A DNA stretch of 37,851 bases, taken from a bacterium. Its GTDB lineage: Bacteria > RBG-13-66-14. The stretch covers positions 1 through 37,851 of the forward strand of contig DATKYS010000010.1 in NCBI GenBank assembly GCA_035528375.1, given 5' to 3'. This document shows positions 28,617-36,077 of the stretch, one piece after another. The number at the start of each line of letters is the position of its first letter. The first letter of the stretch is position 1. Under the pieces are notes generated by a model. The model saw only the letters and a list, made by a program, of their open reading frames with translations, made no database searches and had not been told where the DNA came from. Made by a program: the position numbers and the translations under genes.

Positions 28617-29399
28617 GACGGGGCCGCCCGACTCGTCGAGCCGCACGTAGTCGCCGCCGTAGTCCGCCGCCCCGCCGAAGCCGCCCCCCATCGCCGCCTG
28701 CTCCAGACGCTCCGGGGTGAAGTTCTGCCACACCTCGCGGGAGTAGCCCTCGCGCACCCGCACGAGCTGCATCCCCACCACGTCGAAGGAGAGGACTATC
28801 TTGGACTCGTTGGAAAGCCAGGACAGCTCGTAAACGCGCTTGTGGGGCTTCTCCTCGATCATCTTGACCATGTACTGGGCCTGGTCCTGGGAGCCGAACA
28901 TCCGGGAGCGGGGGCCGAGGTAAACGGCGTGGGTGCCGGAGCGGAAGGTGTCGTCCACCCGGTCCCGCTGACCGGCGACGAGGCGCTCGTCGTAGATGAC
29001 CACGTCGCGGTGGTCGGGCTGGGTGAAGCGGAAGGTGGCGAGGACCCGGTTGGTGTCGAAGTTGAGCCCCGCCGCCGAATCCCGGTCGTCGTACACGTCC
29101 ACCTGGATCAGCCGGCGGTCGGAGTACCAGACCTCCTCGAACCAGGTGAAGAGCTCCTCCAGCTCGTCGGCGTACACCCCGGGCTGGACGACGATGTCTA
29201 TGGAGACGCCGCGCTCGACGCCGGGCGTGGCCTTGGTCTCGGCCACCTCGTAGGGGATGGGCGGCTGGACCTGCCCCTCGCCGGGCGGCTGCTCGCCGAT
29301 GGCCTGCTCCACGGCCTCGGCGCCGGCCTCCATCTCATCGCCCTCGCCGCCGCAGGCCAGGAAAATCACCGGAAAGACGAGAAAAAGCGTGATACGCAT
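28596..29399 (-). CDS. Lipoprotein of unknown function
   Basis: 267 residues. Lipobox FLAC (Cys16) follows MRITLFLVFPVIF. The N-terminal linker is acidic, with Glu, Gln and Pro. The main domain (about 60-230) begins GVSIDIVVQPGVYADELEEL and includes FTWFEEVWYSDRRLIQVDVY, a DHRDVVIYDERL strand and YELSWLSNESKIVLSFDVVG. I do not recognise the fold. The start is two bases after the upstream amidase gene's stop, so it belongs to the amidase operon. It is probably anchored in the inner or outer membrane and may assist the amidases. Confidence 0.75.
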   Translation of the reverse strand: MRITLFLVFPVIFLACGGEGDEMEAGAEAVEQAIGEQPPGEGQVQPPIPYEVAETKATPGVERGVSIDIVVQPGVYADELEELFTWFEEVWYSDRRLIQVDVYDDRDSAAGLNFDTNRVLATFRFTQPDHRDVVIYDERLVAGQRDRVDDTFRSGTHAVYLGPRSRMFGSQDQAQYMVKMIEEKPHKRVYELSWLSNESKIVLSFDVVGMQLVRVREGYSREVWQNFTPERLEQAAMGGGFGGAADYGGDYVRLDESGGPVPPEAVP

Positions 29400-29401
29400 A
29401 C

Positions 29402-30526
29402 CTAATCCCCTTGCGCGAGGGAGTGCCGGGACTCCGGTACGAGATCATTTTCCCGCACCCAGGCGGCGGTCCCGTCCGCGATGGCCCGGGCCACACGCTG
29501 CCGGTAGGCGGGGTCCGAGAGGAGCGCCTCCTGCTCGGCGTTGGAGAGGTAGCACGACTCGACGAGCACCGCCGGCATCCGCGCCTCCACCAGGACGAAG
29601 AAGGACGCCGGCCAAGCGCCGCGGTCGGGCAGGCCGAGCAAGCCGACGTGGGCTTCCAGGAGGCTCCGGGCCACACCCGCCGAGGGCGCGGTCAGCTCCT
29701 CGAAGGTCAGCCGGGCGAGAAGCCGGGCCGCCTCCAACCGCGCCGGGAACGGCAGCTCCCCGGTGAGGGGCAGGGCGAACCTCGCGCCGCCCTCGGGCGA
29801 CCAGGGGGTGTCCGGGCGGTGGTGGTCGGCGTAGTACATCTCGGGCCCGCGCCGCTCCGATGGGCCGCCGTTCAAGTGGAGGGAGAGGAAGAGGTCGGCG
29901 CCCATCTCGTTGGCGGTGCGGACGCGCTCCCGAAGCCCCACGGGATAATCGCCCGTCCGTGTCAGCACGATCTCTACGTCCAGCTCCTCCTCCAGCATCG
30001 CCCGCACCCTGCCGGCGATGTCCAGCACCAGGTCCTTCTCGAAGACGCCGGTCCTGGGGCCGCCGGCCCCCGTCCACCGGGGACCGCCGTGGCCGGGGTC
30101 GAGGACGATCAGGCGGACACGCGCATCTTCGATGGAGGGTGCCGCCGGAACCGAATGGGGCGAGTCGAAACGCAGACCGAGGGCGGGGGGGTCGTCGGTC
30201 ACCAGGACACAGACGCCCCACCCCTCGCCGTCCAGCTCCGCGGTGAGTGTCGCGCCGTCCGGCCCGGGCTCGAGCGCGACGCCGAGCAGGGGCCAGCGTC
30301 GCCCCACCGAGAGGGTACGCTCCAGCGTCAGGCCGGGAATCTCCCAGCGCCAGGCCCCGTCGGTGAAAACCGGCACGGCAGCGGGGCCGCCGTCGGGAAG
30401 CGGCCCGTCCAGACCGAGGGACACCCAGGCCCCAGTCCCGGCGGGCGCGGCGTTCAGGGAGAGGACCTCCGCGGCCGGCGACGCCGAGATGACGAATAAA
30501 AGCAGGGCGAGGGCGAACCGTCTCAA
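29402..30526 (-). CDS. N-acetylmuramoyl-L-alanine amidase (Amidase_3), copy 1
   Basis: 374 residues, exported (signal MRRFALALLLFVISASPA). The family cuts the amide bond between muramic acid and the peptide stem, mostly at division. Residues ~20-125 are a beta-rich AMIN-like region; the catalytic domain spans ~138-365. Zinc ligands and catalytic residues are visible: His146 in VLDPGHGG, Glu163 in VFEKD, His in FLSLHLNG and Glu in VLVESCYLSN. Start TTG 30526 lies six bases after the previous gene, with GGAG a little far upstream. The domain order matches the next gene, so the two are a tandem duplication that has diverged. Confidence 0.93.
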   Translation of the reverse strand: MRRFALALLLFVISASPAAEVLSLNAAPAGTGAWVSLGLDGPLPDGGPAAVPVFTDGAWRWEIPGLTLERTLSVGRRWPLLGVALEPGPDGATLTAELDGEGWGVCVLVTDDPPALGLRFDSPHSVPAAPSIEDARVRLIVLDPGHGGPRWTGAGGPRTGVFEKDLVLDIAGRVRAMLEEELDVEIVLTRTGDYPVGLRERVRTANEMGADLFLSLHLNGGPSERRGPEMYYADHHRPDTPWSPEGGARFALPLTGELPFPARLEAARLLARLTFEELTAPSAGVARSLLEAHVGLLGLPDRGAWPASFFVLVEARMPAVLVESCYLSNAEQEALLSDPAYRQRVARAIADGTAAWVRENDLVPESRHSLAQGD

Positions 30527-30532
30527 ATCGGC

Positions 30533-31690
30533 CTACTCCATCCGCTCGTCGTAGTCCTCGACGTAGGCGGCAATCCCCCGGTAAATAGCCTCGGCCACCC
30601 GCCGGTAGCCCTCCGAATTTGTGTAGAGGTCCGCCTCGCGCTTCGCGGTCATGAAGTAGCTCTCGACGAGGATGGCCGGCATGTGCGTCCCGCGCAGAAC
30701 GGCGAAGTTGTCCTGCTTCACCCCGCGGTCCTTCAGGCCCAGCTCGCCGAGGAGCTCGGCGTGGACGCAGTTGGCCAGCCGGGCCGACTCCTCGAGGACG
30801 AGGGTCTGGTACGCGTCGGAGAGGATGAACTCCAGGGCGCTCTTGGTCACCCGGTCCAGGTCGGGGTCGGACTGGAAGTCGGCGTTCTCCAGCATGGCGG
30901 CCGCCCGGGTCGTGGTCGTCTGGCCGCTGATCAGATAGAAGGTCTCGGTCCCGCTGGCCGACGAGGACCCCCCGTTCAGGTGCAGGCTGACGAAAAGGTC
31001 GGCCCCGATCTCGTTGGCCATCAGGCAGCGCCCCTTGAGGCCCACCTCGTAGTCCCCGGTGCGGGTCAGGACCACCTCCACCCCCAGTTTGTCCTCCAGC
31101 AGCTTCTTTAAAATCTTGGCCTGCTCGTAGACGGCGTACTTCTCCGAAACGCGCTCGTCGTAGGTGGCGGTGCCGGTGTAGCGCGGGCCGCCGTGACCCG
31201 GGTCGAGCACTATCAGCTTTATCTCCCCCGGGGGTCGGGTGAAGTCGGCCGTGTCGGAGACGCCGCCCTTGGGGGTGACGTCCACGCAGACCTGGAAGGG
31301 GTTGCGCTTTGCGTAGGCGCGGTAGGTGTAGGAGCCGGAGACTAGCTGGAGGATTAAAAGGGCGTCTTTACCGTCGGCGACGACCTTGGCCTCGGTCACG
31401 GCGCCCCTGCCCGGACGGGTGAGCGTGGCGGACGGCGCGGCCCCCGTGATCCGCACCTTGAGGGTGTTTCCATCGGCGGTGAGGGAGAACTCGGCCTCCG
31501 ACTCCAGGCCCACCGAGACCCAGGTCCCCGCGTCGGTGGTGCCCAGGTTCAGGCTTTGGGCCCGGTTGGCCCACACCGGCGCCGCCGGAAGGAGGAGCAG
31601 GAGAAGTGTTACGGCACTGAGGGCATATCTGCGCCCGCAGGGTTTCTGCGCCCGAAGGGAAAATCTGTGACCGAAGGCGAACCCGCGCAA
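30533..31690 (-). CDS. N-acetylmuramoyl-L-alanine amidase (Amidase_3), copy 2
   Basis: 385 residues. Start TTG 31690 follows GGGAGAGGC; the long basic N-terminus precedes a hydrophobic export segment (VTLLLLLLPAAPVWA). An AMIN-like domain (about 42-140; SLNLGTTDAGTWVSVGLES, FQVCVDVTP) is followed by the zinc amidase: His156 in VLDPGHGG, Glu173 in VSEKY, His in FVSLHLNG and Glu in ILVESYFMT. All catalytic positions are present. Its leader contains the ACAAGGGGTTTAA palindrome shared with the cyclophilin gene. A possible -10 (TATACT, 31764-31769, minus) lies upstream. It heads the amidase 2 - amidase 1 - lipoprotein operon. Confidence 0.93.
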   Translation of the reverse strand: MRGFAFGHRFSLRAQKPCGRRYALSAVTLLLLLLPAAPVWANRAQSLNLGTTDAGTWVSVGLESEAEFSLTADGNTLKVRITGAAPSATLTRPGRGAVTEAKVVADGKDALLILQLVSGSYTYRAYAKRNPFQVCVDVTPKGGVSDTADFTRPPGEIKLIVLDPGHGGPRYTGTATYDERVSEKYAVYEQAKILKKLLEDKLGVEVVLTRTGDYEVGLKGRCLMANEIGADLFVSLHLNGGSSSASGTETFYLISGQTTTTRAAAMLENADFQSDPDLDRVTKSALEFILSDAYQTLVLEESARLANCVHAELLGELGLKDRGVKQDNFAVLRGTHMPAILVESYFMTAKREADLYTNSEGYRRVAEAIYRGIAAYVEDYDERME

Positions 31691-31717
31691 GCCTCTCCCT
31701 TCGATGCTTTATCTGGG

Positions 31718-31740
31718 GGCAAGGTGGTTAAACCCCTTGT
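31718..31740 (-). repeat. Palindromic leader element, copy of 3305-3327
   Basis: On the minus strand, ACAAGGGGTTTAA, three variable bases, CCTTGCC: 20 of 23 bases identical to the element before the cyclophilin gene. It sits 27 bases before the TTG start of the amidase. Confidence 0.6.
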
Positions 31741-31789
31741 CTCCTTCGCGACGTGTTTCAGAAAGTATAACCGGAATCCGGGCCAACCT

Positions 31790-32302
31790 CTAACGGTCGT
31801 CGCTCCCGTGGCGGTAAGACCGGGCCCTCTGCGCCGCCCGCTCGTCCTCGCGACGGCGGAGCTCCTGCCGCTTGTCGTATTGACGTTTGCCGCGCCCGAG
31901 GCCGATTCTGAGCTTGACCAGCTTCCCCCGGAGGTACAGCTCCAGGGGGATGATGGACATCCCCCGCCGCTCCACGCCGACGGCGAGCACCCGAATCTCG
32001 CGTTCGTGGAGGAGCAGCCGCCGCGAGCGGGTCTCGTCGGGCTGGAAGGCCCCCGCCGGCTTGTATCGGGCCACGTGCATCCCCACCACCCAGGCCCCGC
32101 CCTCGGAAATCCGGACGTAGGCCTCGGCGATGGACGCACGCCCCGCGCGGATGCTCTTCACCTCGGAGCCCTCGAGGACGATTCCCGCCTCGAAGTCCTC
32201 CTCGATGGAGTAGTCGTGCCGCGCCCGCCGGTTCCGGGCCAGAATTTTTACGTCGTCTTCCACGGCGCTTTCGTTTAGAACGGGCCTGCGTTCCGACCCC
32301 AT
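31790..32302 (-). CDS. smpB: SsrA-binding protein SmpB
   Basis: 170 residues from ATG 32302. SmpB binds tmRNA and brings it to stalled ribosomes. Motifs are NRRARHDYSIEEDFEAGIVL, GSEVKSIRAGRASIAEAYV, RSRRLLLHEREI, LYLRGKLVKLRIGLGRGKRQ and the C-terminal basic tail YDKRQELRRREDERAAQRAR. GTG 32263 would give 157 residues and align NRRARHDY better with E. coli and Bacillus SmpB; TAAAAT over the ATG could even be a -10 box, so the shorter form is a real possibility. No tmRNA gene was recognised in the window. Confidence 0.95.
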   Translation of the reverse strand: MGSERRPVLNESAVEDDVKILARNRRARHDYSIEEDFEAGIVLEGSEVKSIRAGRASIAEAYVRISEGGAWVVGMHVARYKPAGAFQPDETRSRRLLLHEREIRVLAVGVERRGMSIIPLELYLRGKLVKLRIGLGRGKRQYDKRQELRRREDERAAQRARSYRHGSDDR

Positions 32303-32338
32303 TTTACTACACCTCCGCCTTCACACGCCCGCCGTTCG

Positions 32339-32347
32339 TGGTATCAT
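32339..32347 (+). promoter_or_regulatory. Extended -10 promoter for the YTGPGGG repeat protein
   Basis: TGGTATCAT, 64 bases before the GTG at 32411, with no clear -35. Divergent from smpB. Confidence 0.4.
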
Positions 32348-32410
32348 TAACTGAGAGTCGTTGCCGCACTTATTCTATTCTTTAATAGTTCTTCGCAAAG
32401 GGGGTTGATC

Positions 32411-32833
32411 GTGTTTGTAGATACCTGGCCACGAGATCAGTACACCGGTCCAGGAGGCGGTTTGTATACAGGACCGGGAGGTGGCTTGTATACAGGACCA
32501 GGGGGCGGAGCTTACACCGGCCCAGGCGGTGGCATGTATACCGGTCCTGGTGGCGGCATGTATACCGGTCCCGGCGGAGGCTTCTACACCGGTCCGGGTG
32601 GCGGCCTGTACACGGGGTCAGGCGGCGGTCTTTACACGGGTCCCGGCGGAGGTTTGTACACTGGCCCAGGCGGCGGTCTCTACACTGGCCCAGGTGGCGG
32701 CATGTACACGGGAGCCTGCCAAAAACCGTATCGAAGTAACATCCCTCCATGGCATGTGCTCATCAAGTATCTTGACACCATCGGAATGCAGGGGGTGGCC
32801 CGATTCATTCGAGCCTGCCTAGGCATCCACTAG
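32411..32833 (+). CDS. YTGPGGG-repeat protein with conserved-looking C-terminal helix domain
   Basis: 140 residues. GTG 32411 has AAAGGGGG six bases upstream; TTG 32405 is in frame but too close to it. After a ten-residue head (VFVDTWPRDQ) come eleven consecutive 8-residue repeats YTGPGGGx (x is Leu, Met, Ala or Phe; one has Ser for Pro) and a final YTG. There is no signal peptide. The 37-residue C-terminal part (CQKPYRSNIPPWHVLIKYLD then TIGMQGVARFIRACL) is helical. I recall unannotated bacterial proteins with similar repeats and a PYRSN...PP tail, but cannot verify this. Codons vary among repeats while amino acids do not, suggesting selection on the protein. Function unknown. Confidence 0.8.
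   Translation: MFVDTWPRDQYTGPGGGLYTGPGGGLYTGPGGGAYTGPGGGMYTGPGGGMYTGPGGGFYTGPGGGLYTGSGGGLYTGPGGGLYTGPGGGLYTGPGGGMYTGACQKPYRSNIPPWHVLIKYLDTIGMQGVARFIRACLGIH
32441..32713 (+). repeat. 24-bp in-frame tandem repeat
   Basis: Eleven 24-bp units plus nine bases, encoding YTGPGGGx. Units share the tay acn ggn ccn ggn ggn ggn pattern with many synonymous differences. No spacers are present, so this is not a CRISPR array. Confidence 0.9.
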
Positions 32834-32974
32834 TCACTTGACTACACGTTTCGGCAAATGGAATCCCCCGTCTCCACCGATACACAGCCAGCTACCAGTG
32901 AAGTCATTTACTGATGCGAAGACTAAACAGTAGGATATGTCACTAATCGCGATAAACGGTTCACCGGAGGTTTC

Positions 32975-33793
32975 GTGAGCATCGAATACGTGGTGGCGCG
33001 CCCCTGCGCGGTCAAGGATTCCGTCGGCGGCGATGAAGCCTTCCTCCGCGCCTGCACCTGGCGCCTCATGGCCCGGACCGCCAAACGGGAGGCCCGGAAA
33101 AAGAACCTCCGCTTCGAGGAGGTGAAACTCACCCACCGCATCGTCACCCTGGACGGGGTGGACGAGGTGGTGGAGCCGCTGTCGAACCTCATCGAGGAGG
33201 CGGCCCGGTTCGAGGAGAAAACCGGCCCCTGCGCCGACTGCCCGGCCTGCGTCCTGGACGACACGGTGGGGTGCTTCGGCACTATAGGCTACCCCGTCAC
33301 CGCCGAGGCCGAGCAGTGGCTCTACGACAGGATTACCGGCGAAGTGGAGCCCTCGGTCGCCCGGGGCTGGCGGGACTTTTGGAAGAACGGCCGGGCGGAC
33401 CCGTCGCAAATCGCGCTCCTGCGCAGCAAGGGCGACGACTTCCTCGAGGGGACGAGCGCCTGGGGCCTCACCGCGGCCTCCGGCGGTCGCCCCCTCACCC
33501 TCAACGCCAACGAGATCCTCGCCGCCCTCTTCGCCGCCGGGAGCCTCGCTCCCGCCGACGGCCTGATGCTCCTGGGACTCCTGGGGGCCCTGGACCCCGA
33601 CGTGGACCCCGAGGACGAGGAACGGCCCGTGATCGGCGTGTCCGAGACGGACAACGGGGAAACCGAGGAGAAGCTGGCCTTCGACATCTACCCCGAGCCC
33701 TACGACGACCCGAGCACCTGCGACCTGAAGGCGTACCTCTTCGCGCTTTTCTTCTCTGCCGCCCTGGGGGTGGAGCTGCACGTGAGCCTGTAG
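32975..33793 (+). CDS. Cys-cluster protein of unknown function
   Basis: 272 residues, cytoplasmic (no signal). GTG 32975 follows GGAGG at four bases. Cys86, Cys89, Cys92 and Cys100 (CADCPACVLDDTVGC) form a compact cluster suited to zinc or iron-sulfur binding, followed by FGTIGYPVTAEAEQWLYDRI. The C-terminal third has a hydrophobic helix (ALFAAGSLAPADGLMLLGLL), an acidic linker and an Ala/Phe-rich end (YLFALFFSAALGVELHVSL). I do not recognise the family; it may be a conserved hypothetical. It lies between the repeat protein and the four-paralogue cluster on the same strand, 52 bases before the latter. Confidence 0.75.
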   Translation: MSIEYVVARPCAVKDSVGGDEAFLRACTWRLMARTAKREARKKNLRFEEVKLTHRIVTLDGVDEVVEPLSNLIEEAARFEEKTGPCADCPACVLDDTVGCFGTIGYPVTAEAEQWLYDRITGEVEPSVARGWRDFWKNGRADPSQIALLRSKGDDFLEGTSAWGLTAASGGRPLTLNANEILAALFAAGSLAPADGLMLLGLLGALDPDVDPEDEERPVIGVSETDNGETEEKLAFDIYPEPYDDPSTCDLKAYLFALFFSAALGVELHVSL

Positions 33794-33845
33794 AGCGGAT
33801 TTGCTCCTGGGTTGCCTGAACGCCGGTAGAGTACGAGGAGTTGAG

Positions 33846-34889
33846 ATGATAAGAATGAGCGTAATTCCGACTCTGACGCTACTCCTCCTCCTGCCGACCC
33901 TGCTTCCGCCCGCTACGGCGCAGGACGCGGAGGTAACCAGCGAGACCGTCGGGCGTGTGGTGTACGTTCACGGGGTTTTAGAAACTTCCGAGGGCCTTCC
34001 GGTAACCGGGGCAACCGTCGAATTCGTCGGCACGGAGAAATTTTTCGAGACCGATGTGAATGGCTCATTCGGCCGTGCCTCTCTGTATAAGGGCTCAGCG
34101 ACCATCCGCTGCACCATCGGCGAAGACACCGTCGAACTCGAAACCCCTCCCCTCATCCCGACAACCGACGAGCACGTAATCCGCTTCCACCTCGGGCGCG
34201 ACTACGCACTCCATCTTTACACCATCGGAGAGGATCCCTCCGCTGTAGGCAAGCCCAACGTCTACCTCTACCCCGAAGCCGAGGCCGACGTCAACGTCTG
34301 GCTCTCCTTCGTCGGCGGGGGCCGCATGACCGCCTCGGAGCCCGAATACATCGAGGGTTGGGACGTCACCGTCACCCCCGAGGGGAAAATAACGGCCTAC
34401 GAGCCCGTCTACTTCCTGGACCCGGAAACGGGGGAACACTGGCCCGTCCCGGCGCGGGGAGAGCCCGCGGGCTCCTACGACTACCTCTTCTACGAGGGGG
34501 AGGTCGCGGGGCCGGGGCAGCTCGACTACGGCTGGGTGGTGGGCCGGGAGGACGTGGAGAAATTCTTCCGGGAAAAGCTCGCGGCCTACGGCTTCGCCGG
34601 GAGGGAGATAGAGGATTTCGTGGATTACTGGGCGCCCCGGCTCACCGACTACCCACTCTTCGCCGTCTACCCCCAGGCGGGCGGGGAGTACGAGAAGCTC
34701 GTCTCCATGTCCGTCTTCCCCGCGCCGGACTCCGTCCTGCGGGTGGTGTTCACCGTCCGGGGGCTGTGGGAAAACGCGGAATTGACTCTGACAGAACCGG
34801 CGATTGCGCCCTTCGAACGCGGGGGCTTTACCGTCGTGGAATGGGGCGTCATCCTGAAGGAGAGCGACGCCCGGTTTTACCTGCACTAA
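33846..34889 (+). CDS. KPNVYLYPE-domain exported protein, paralogue 1
   Basis: 347 residues. ATG 33846 has GGAG six bases upstream. Signal peptide ~1-25 (PTLTLLLLLPTLLPPATA). Residues ~40-120 are a beta-sandwich of carboxypeptidase-regulatory type (GVLETSEGLPVTGATVEFVG, TDVNGSFGRASLYKGSATIR). The shared C-terminal domain spans 136-337: KPNVYLYPE, SEPEYIEGWDVTVTPEGKI, YLFYEGEV, YGWVVGREDVEKFFREKL, EIEDFVDYWAPRLTDYPLF and the end motif GGFTVVEWGVIL. It is first of four paralogues read in the same direction with 12-18-base gaps, so an operon. I recall similar unannotated domains in other bacteria; function unknown. Confidence 0.85.
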   Translation: MIRMSVIPTLTLLLLLPTLLPPATAQDAEVTSETVGRVVYVHGVLETSEGLPVTGATVEFVGTEKFFETDVNGSFGRASLYKGSATIRCTIGEDTVELETPPLIPTTDEHVIRFHLGRDYALHLYTIGEDPSAVGKPNVYLYPEAEADVNVWLSFVGGGRMTASEPEYIEGWDVTVTPEGKITAYEPVYFLDPETGEHWPVPARGEPAGSYDYLFYEGEVAGPGQLDYGWVVGREDVEKFFREKLAAYGFAGREIEDFVDYWAPRLTDYPLFAVYPQAGGEYEKLVSMSVFPAPDSVLRVVFTVRGLWENAELTLTEPAIAPFERGGFTVVEWGVILKESDARFYLH

Positions 34890-34907
34890 TCAACCAATGG
34901 AGGGGAG

Positions 34908-36065
34908 ATGCAAACCGTAAAAACCCCGTGTGCCGTATTTATCCTCCTGGCGCTCACCGCGACCGTCCTGGCCCAGGAGGAGGAGGATTACGAGTTCAGC
35001 GACCCCCTGTCCAGGATGACCGTGATCGTGGACACCCTGCGCATCCGTGACCTGCCGGCCACCGAGGGCTCGGAGGTCGTCGGGATGCTCCACCTGGGCG
35101 ACACGGTGCCGTACGCGGAGATGAATGACGACTGGGCCCGGATCAAGGCCCCCGACGGCACCGTGGGTTGGGCCTGCATCGTCCTGGGTGGGGAGACCTT
35201 CATGGTCCAGGACATCTACATCTTCTTCACCGGGACCCTGACCGACGCCGCGGGCGACCCGGTGGCAGGCGCGGTGATCGAGCTGGTGGGTACCGGCACG
35301 AACTACGTAACGGACGAGGAGGGCCGGTTCGACGATTACGAGGTCCCGAGGGGGACCTGGGGCCTGCGGGTGACCGTGGGCGAACGTTCCGCGCTGCTGG
35401 AAAACACCATCACCCTCGAGGACGAGTATTACGAAAAAACCCTCACCGTTAATCTGGACACCGAGTACCGGCTGACCATCACCCTCGAGGAGGCTGAAGG
35501 CATCGCCAAGCCCAACATCTACATCTACCCAATCGAGGAGACCGAGGTGCGGGTGAGGCTCGGCTTTCCGGCGGGCGGCGGTATAACCGTCTCCGACCCG
35601 CCCTACGGCGAAGGCTGGACGGTCACCGTCACCCCCGAGGGAATCATTGACGGCGAACGCACGTTTCTATTCTACGAGGCCCGGAGCGGAGGGAGCGTCC
35701 AGCGCGAGGAGGGTTGGGTGGTGCCCCGGGAGGACCTGGAGGCCTTTTTCCGGGAAAATTTAAGAGCCACGGGTTTCTACGAGCCTGAGATCGAGGATTT
35801 CGCGGAGTTCTGGGTGCCGCGGCTGGACGACCACCCCTACTTCGCCCTCTACCCCCAGTACGACCCCATCTACGACGGAATGGTCGGCCTCGATGTGGAT
35901 CCGGACCCCTGGACCGTCATCCGGCTGGCCTACGTCGTCGTCGGGCTGGAGGAGTATTTCGACCTGATGCCGGCGGCGATCCCGGCCTACGAAATCGGCG
36001 GCTTCACCGTCCACGAGTGGGGGGTCATCCTCAGCCCCGGTGACATGGACGCCTACCTCTACTAG
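34908..36065 (+). CDS. KPNVYLYPE-domain exported protein with SH3 domain, paralogue 2
   Basis: 385 residues. GGAGGGGAG precedes the ATG. Signal peptide ~1-22 (FILLALTATVLAQ). An SH3-like domain (about 38-93; VDTLRIRDLPATEGSEVVGM, DDWARIKAPDGTVGWACIV) probably binds the wall. A carboxypeptidase-regulatory-type sandwich follows (about 105-198; GTLTDAAGDPVAGAVIELVG, TDEEGRFDDYEVPRGTW). The shared domain spans ~201-376: KPNIYIYP, YGEGWTVTVTPEGII, FLFYEARSG, EGWVVPREDLEAFFRENLRA, IEDFAEFWVPRLDDHPYF and GGFTVHEWGVIL. It differs from its neighbours mainly in the added SH3 module. Confidence 0.85.
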   Translation: MQTVKTPCAVFILLALTATVLAQEEEDYEFSDPLSRMTVIVDTLRIRDLPATEGSEVVGMLHLGDTVPYAEMNDDWARIKAPDGTVGWACIVLGGETFMVQDIYIFFTGTLTDAAGDPVAGAVIELVGTGTNYVTDEEGRFDDYEVPRGTWGLRVTVGERSALLENTITLEDEYYEKTLTVNLDTEYRLTITLEEAEGIAKPNIYIYPIEETEVRVRLGFPAGGGITVSDPPYGEGWTVTVTPEGIIDGERTFLFYEARSGGSVQREEGWVVPREDLEAFFRENLRATGFYEPEIEDFAEFWVPRLDDHPYFALYPQYDPIYDGMVGLDVDPDPWTVIRLAYVVVGLEEYFDLMPAAIPAYEIGGFTVHEWGVILSPGDMDAYLY

Positions 36066-36077
36066 AAGGGGGAGCGA

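Noticed and set aside
28438-28731. 97-codon minus-strand open frame overlapping the lipoprotein end
   Set aside because: It overlaps the lipoprotein gene and its terminator, has arginine/proline-rich shadow composition and no start signals.
32441-32713. Possible CRISPR array
   Set aside because: The 24-bp units are directly adjacent without spacers and translate into a regular YTGPGGGx repeat.
31790-32974. tmRNA (ssrA) gene near smpB
   Set aside because: I looked for the conserved tRNA-like ends and a tag reading frame on both strands around smpB and saw none.
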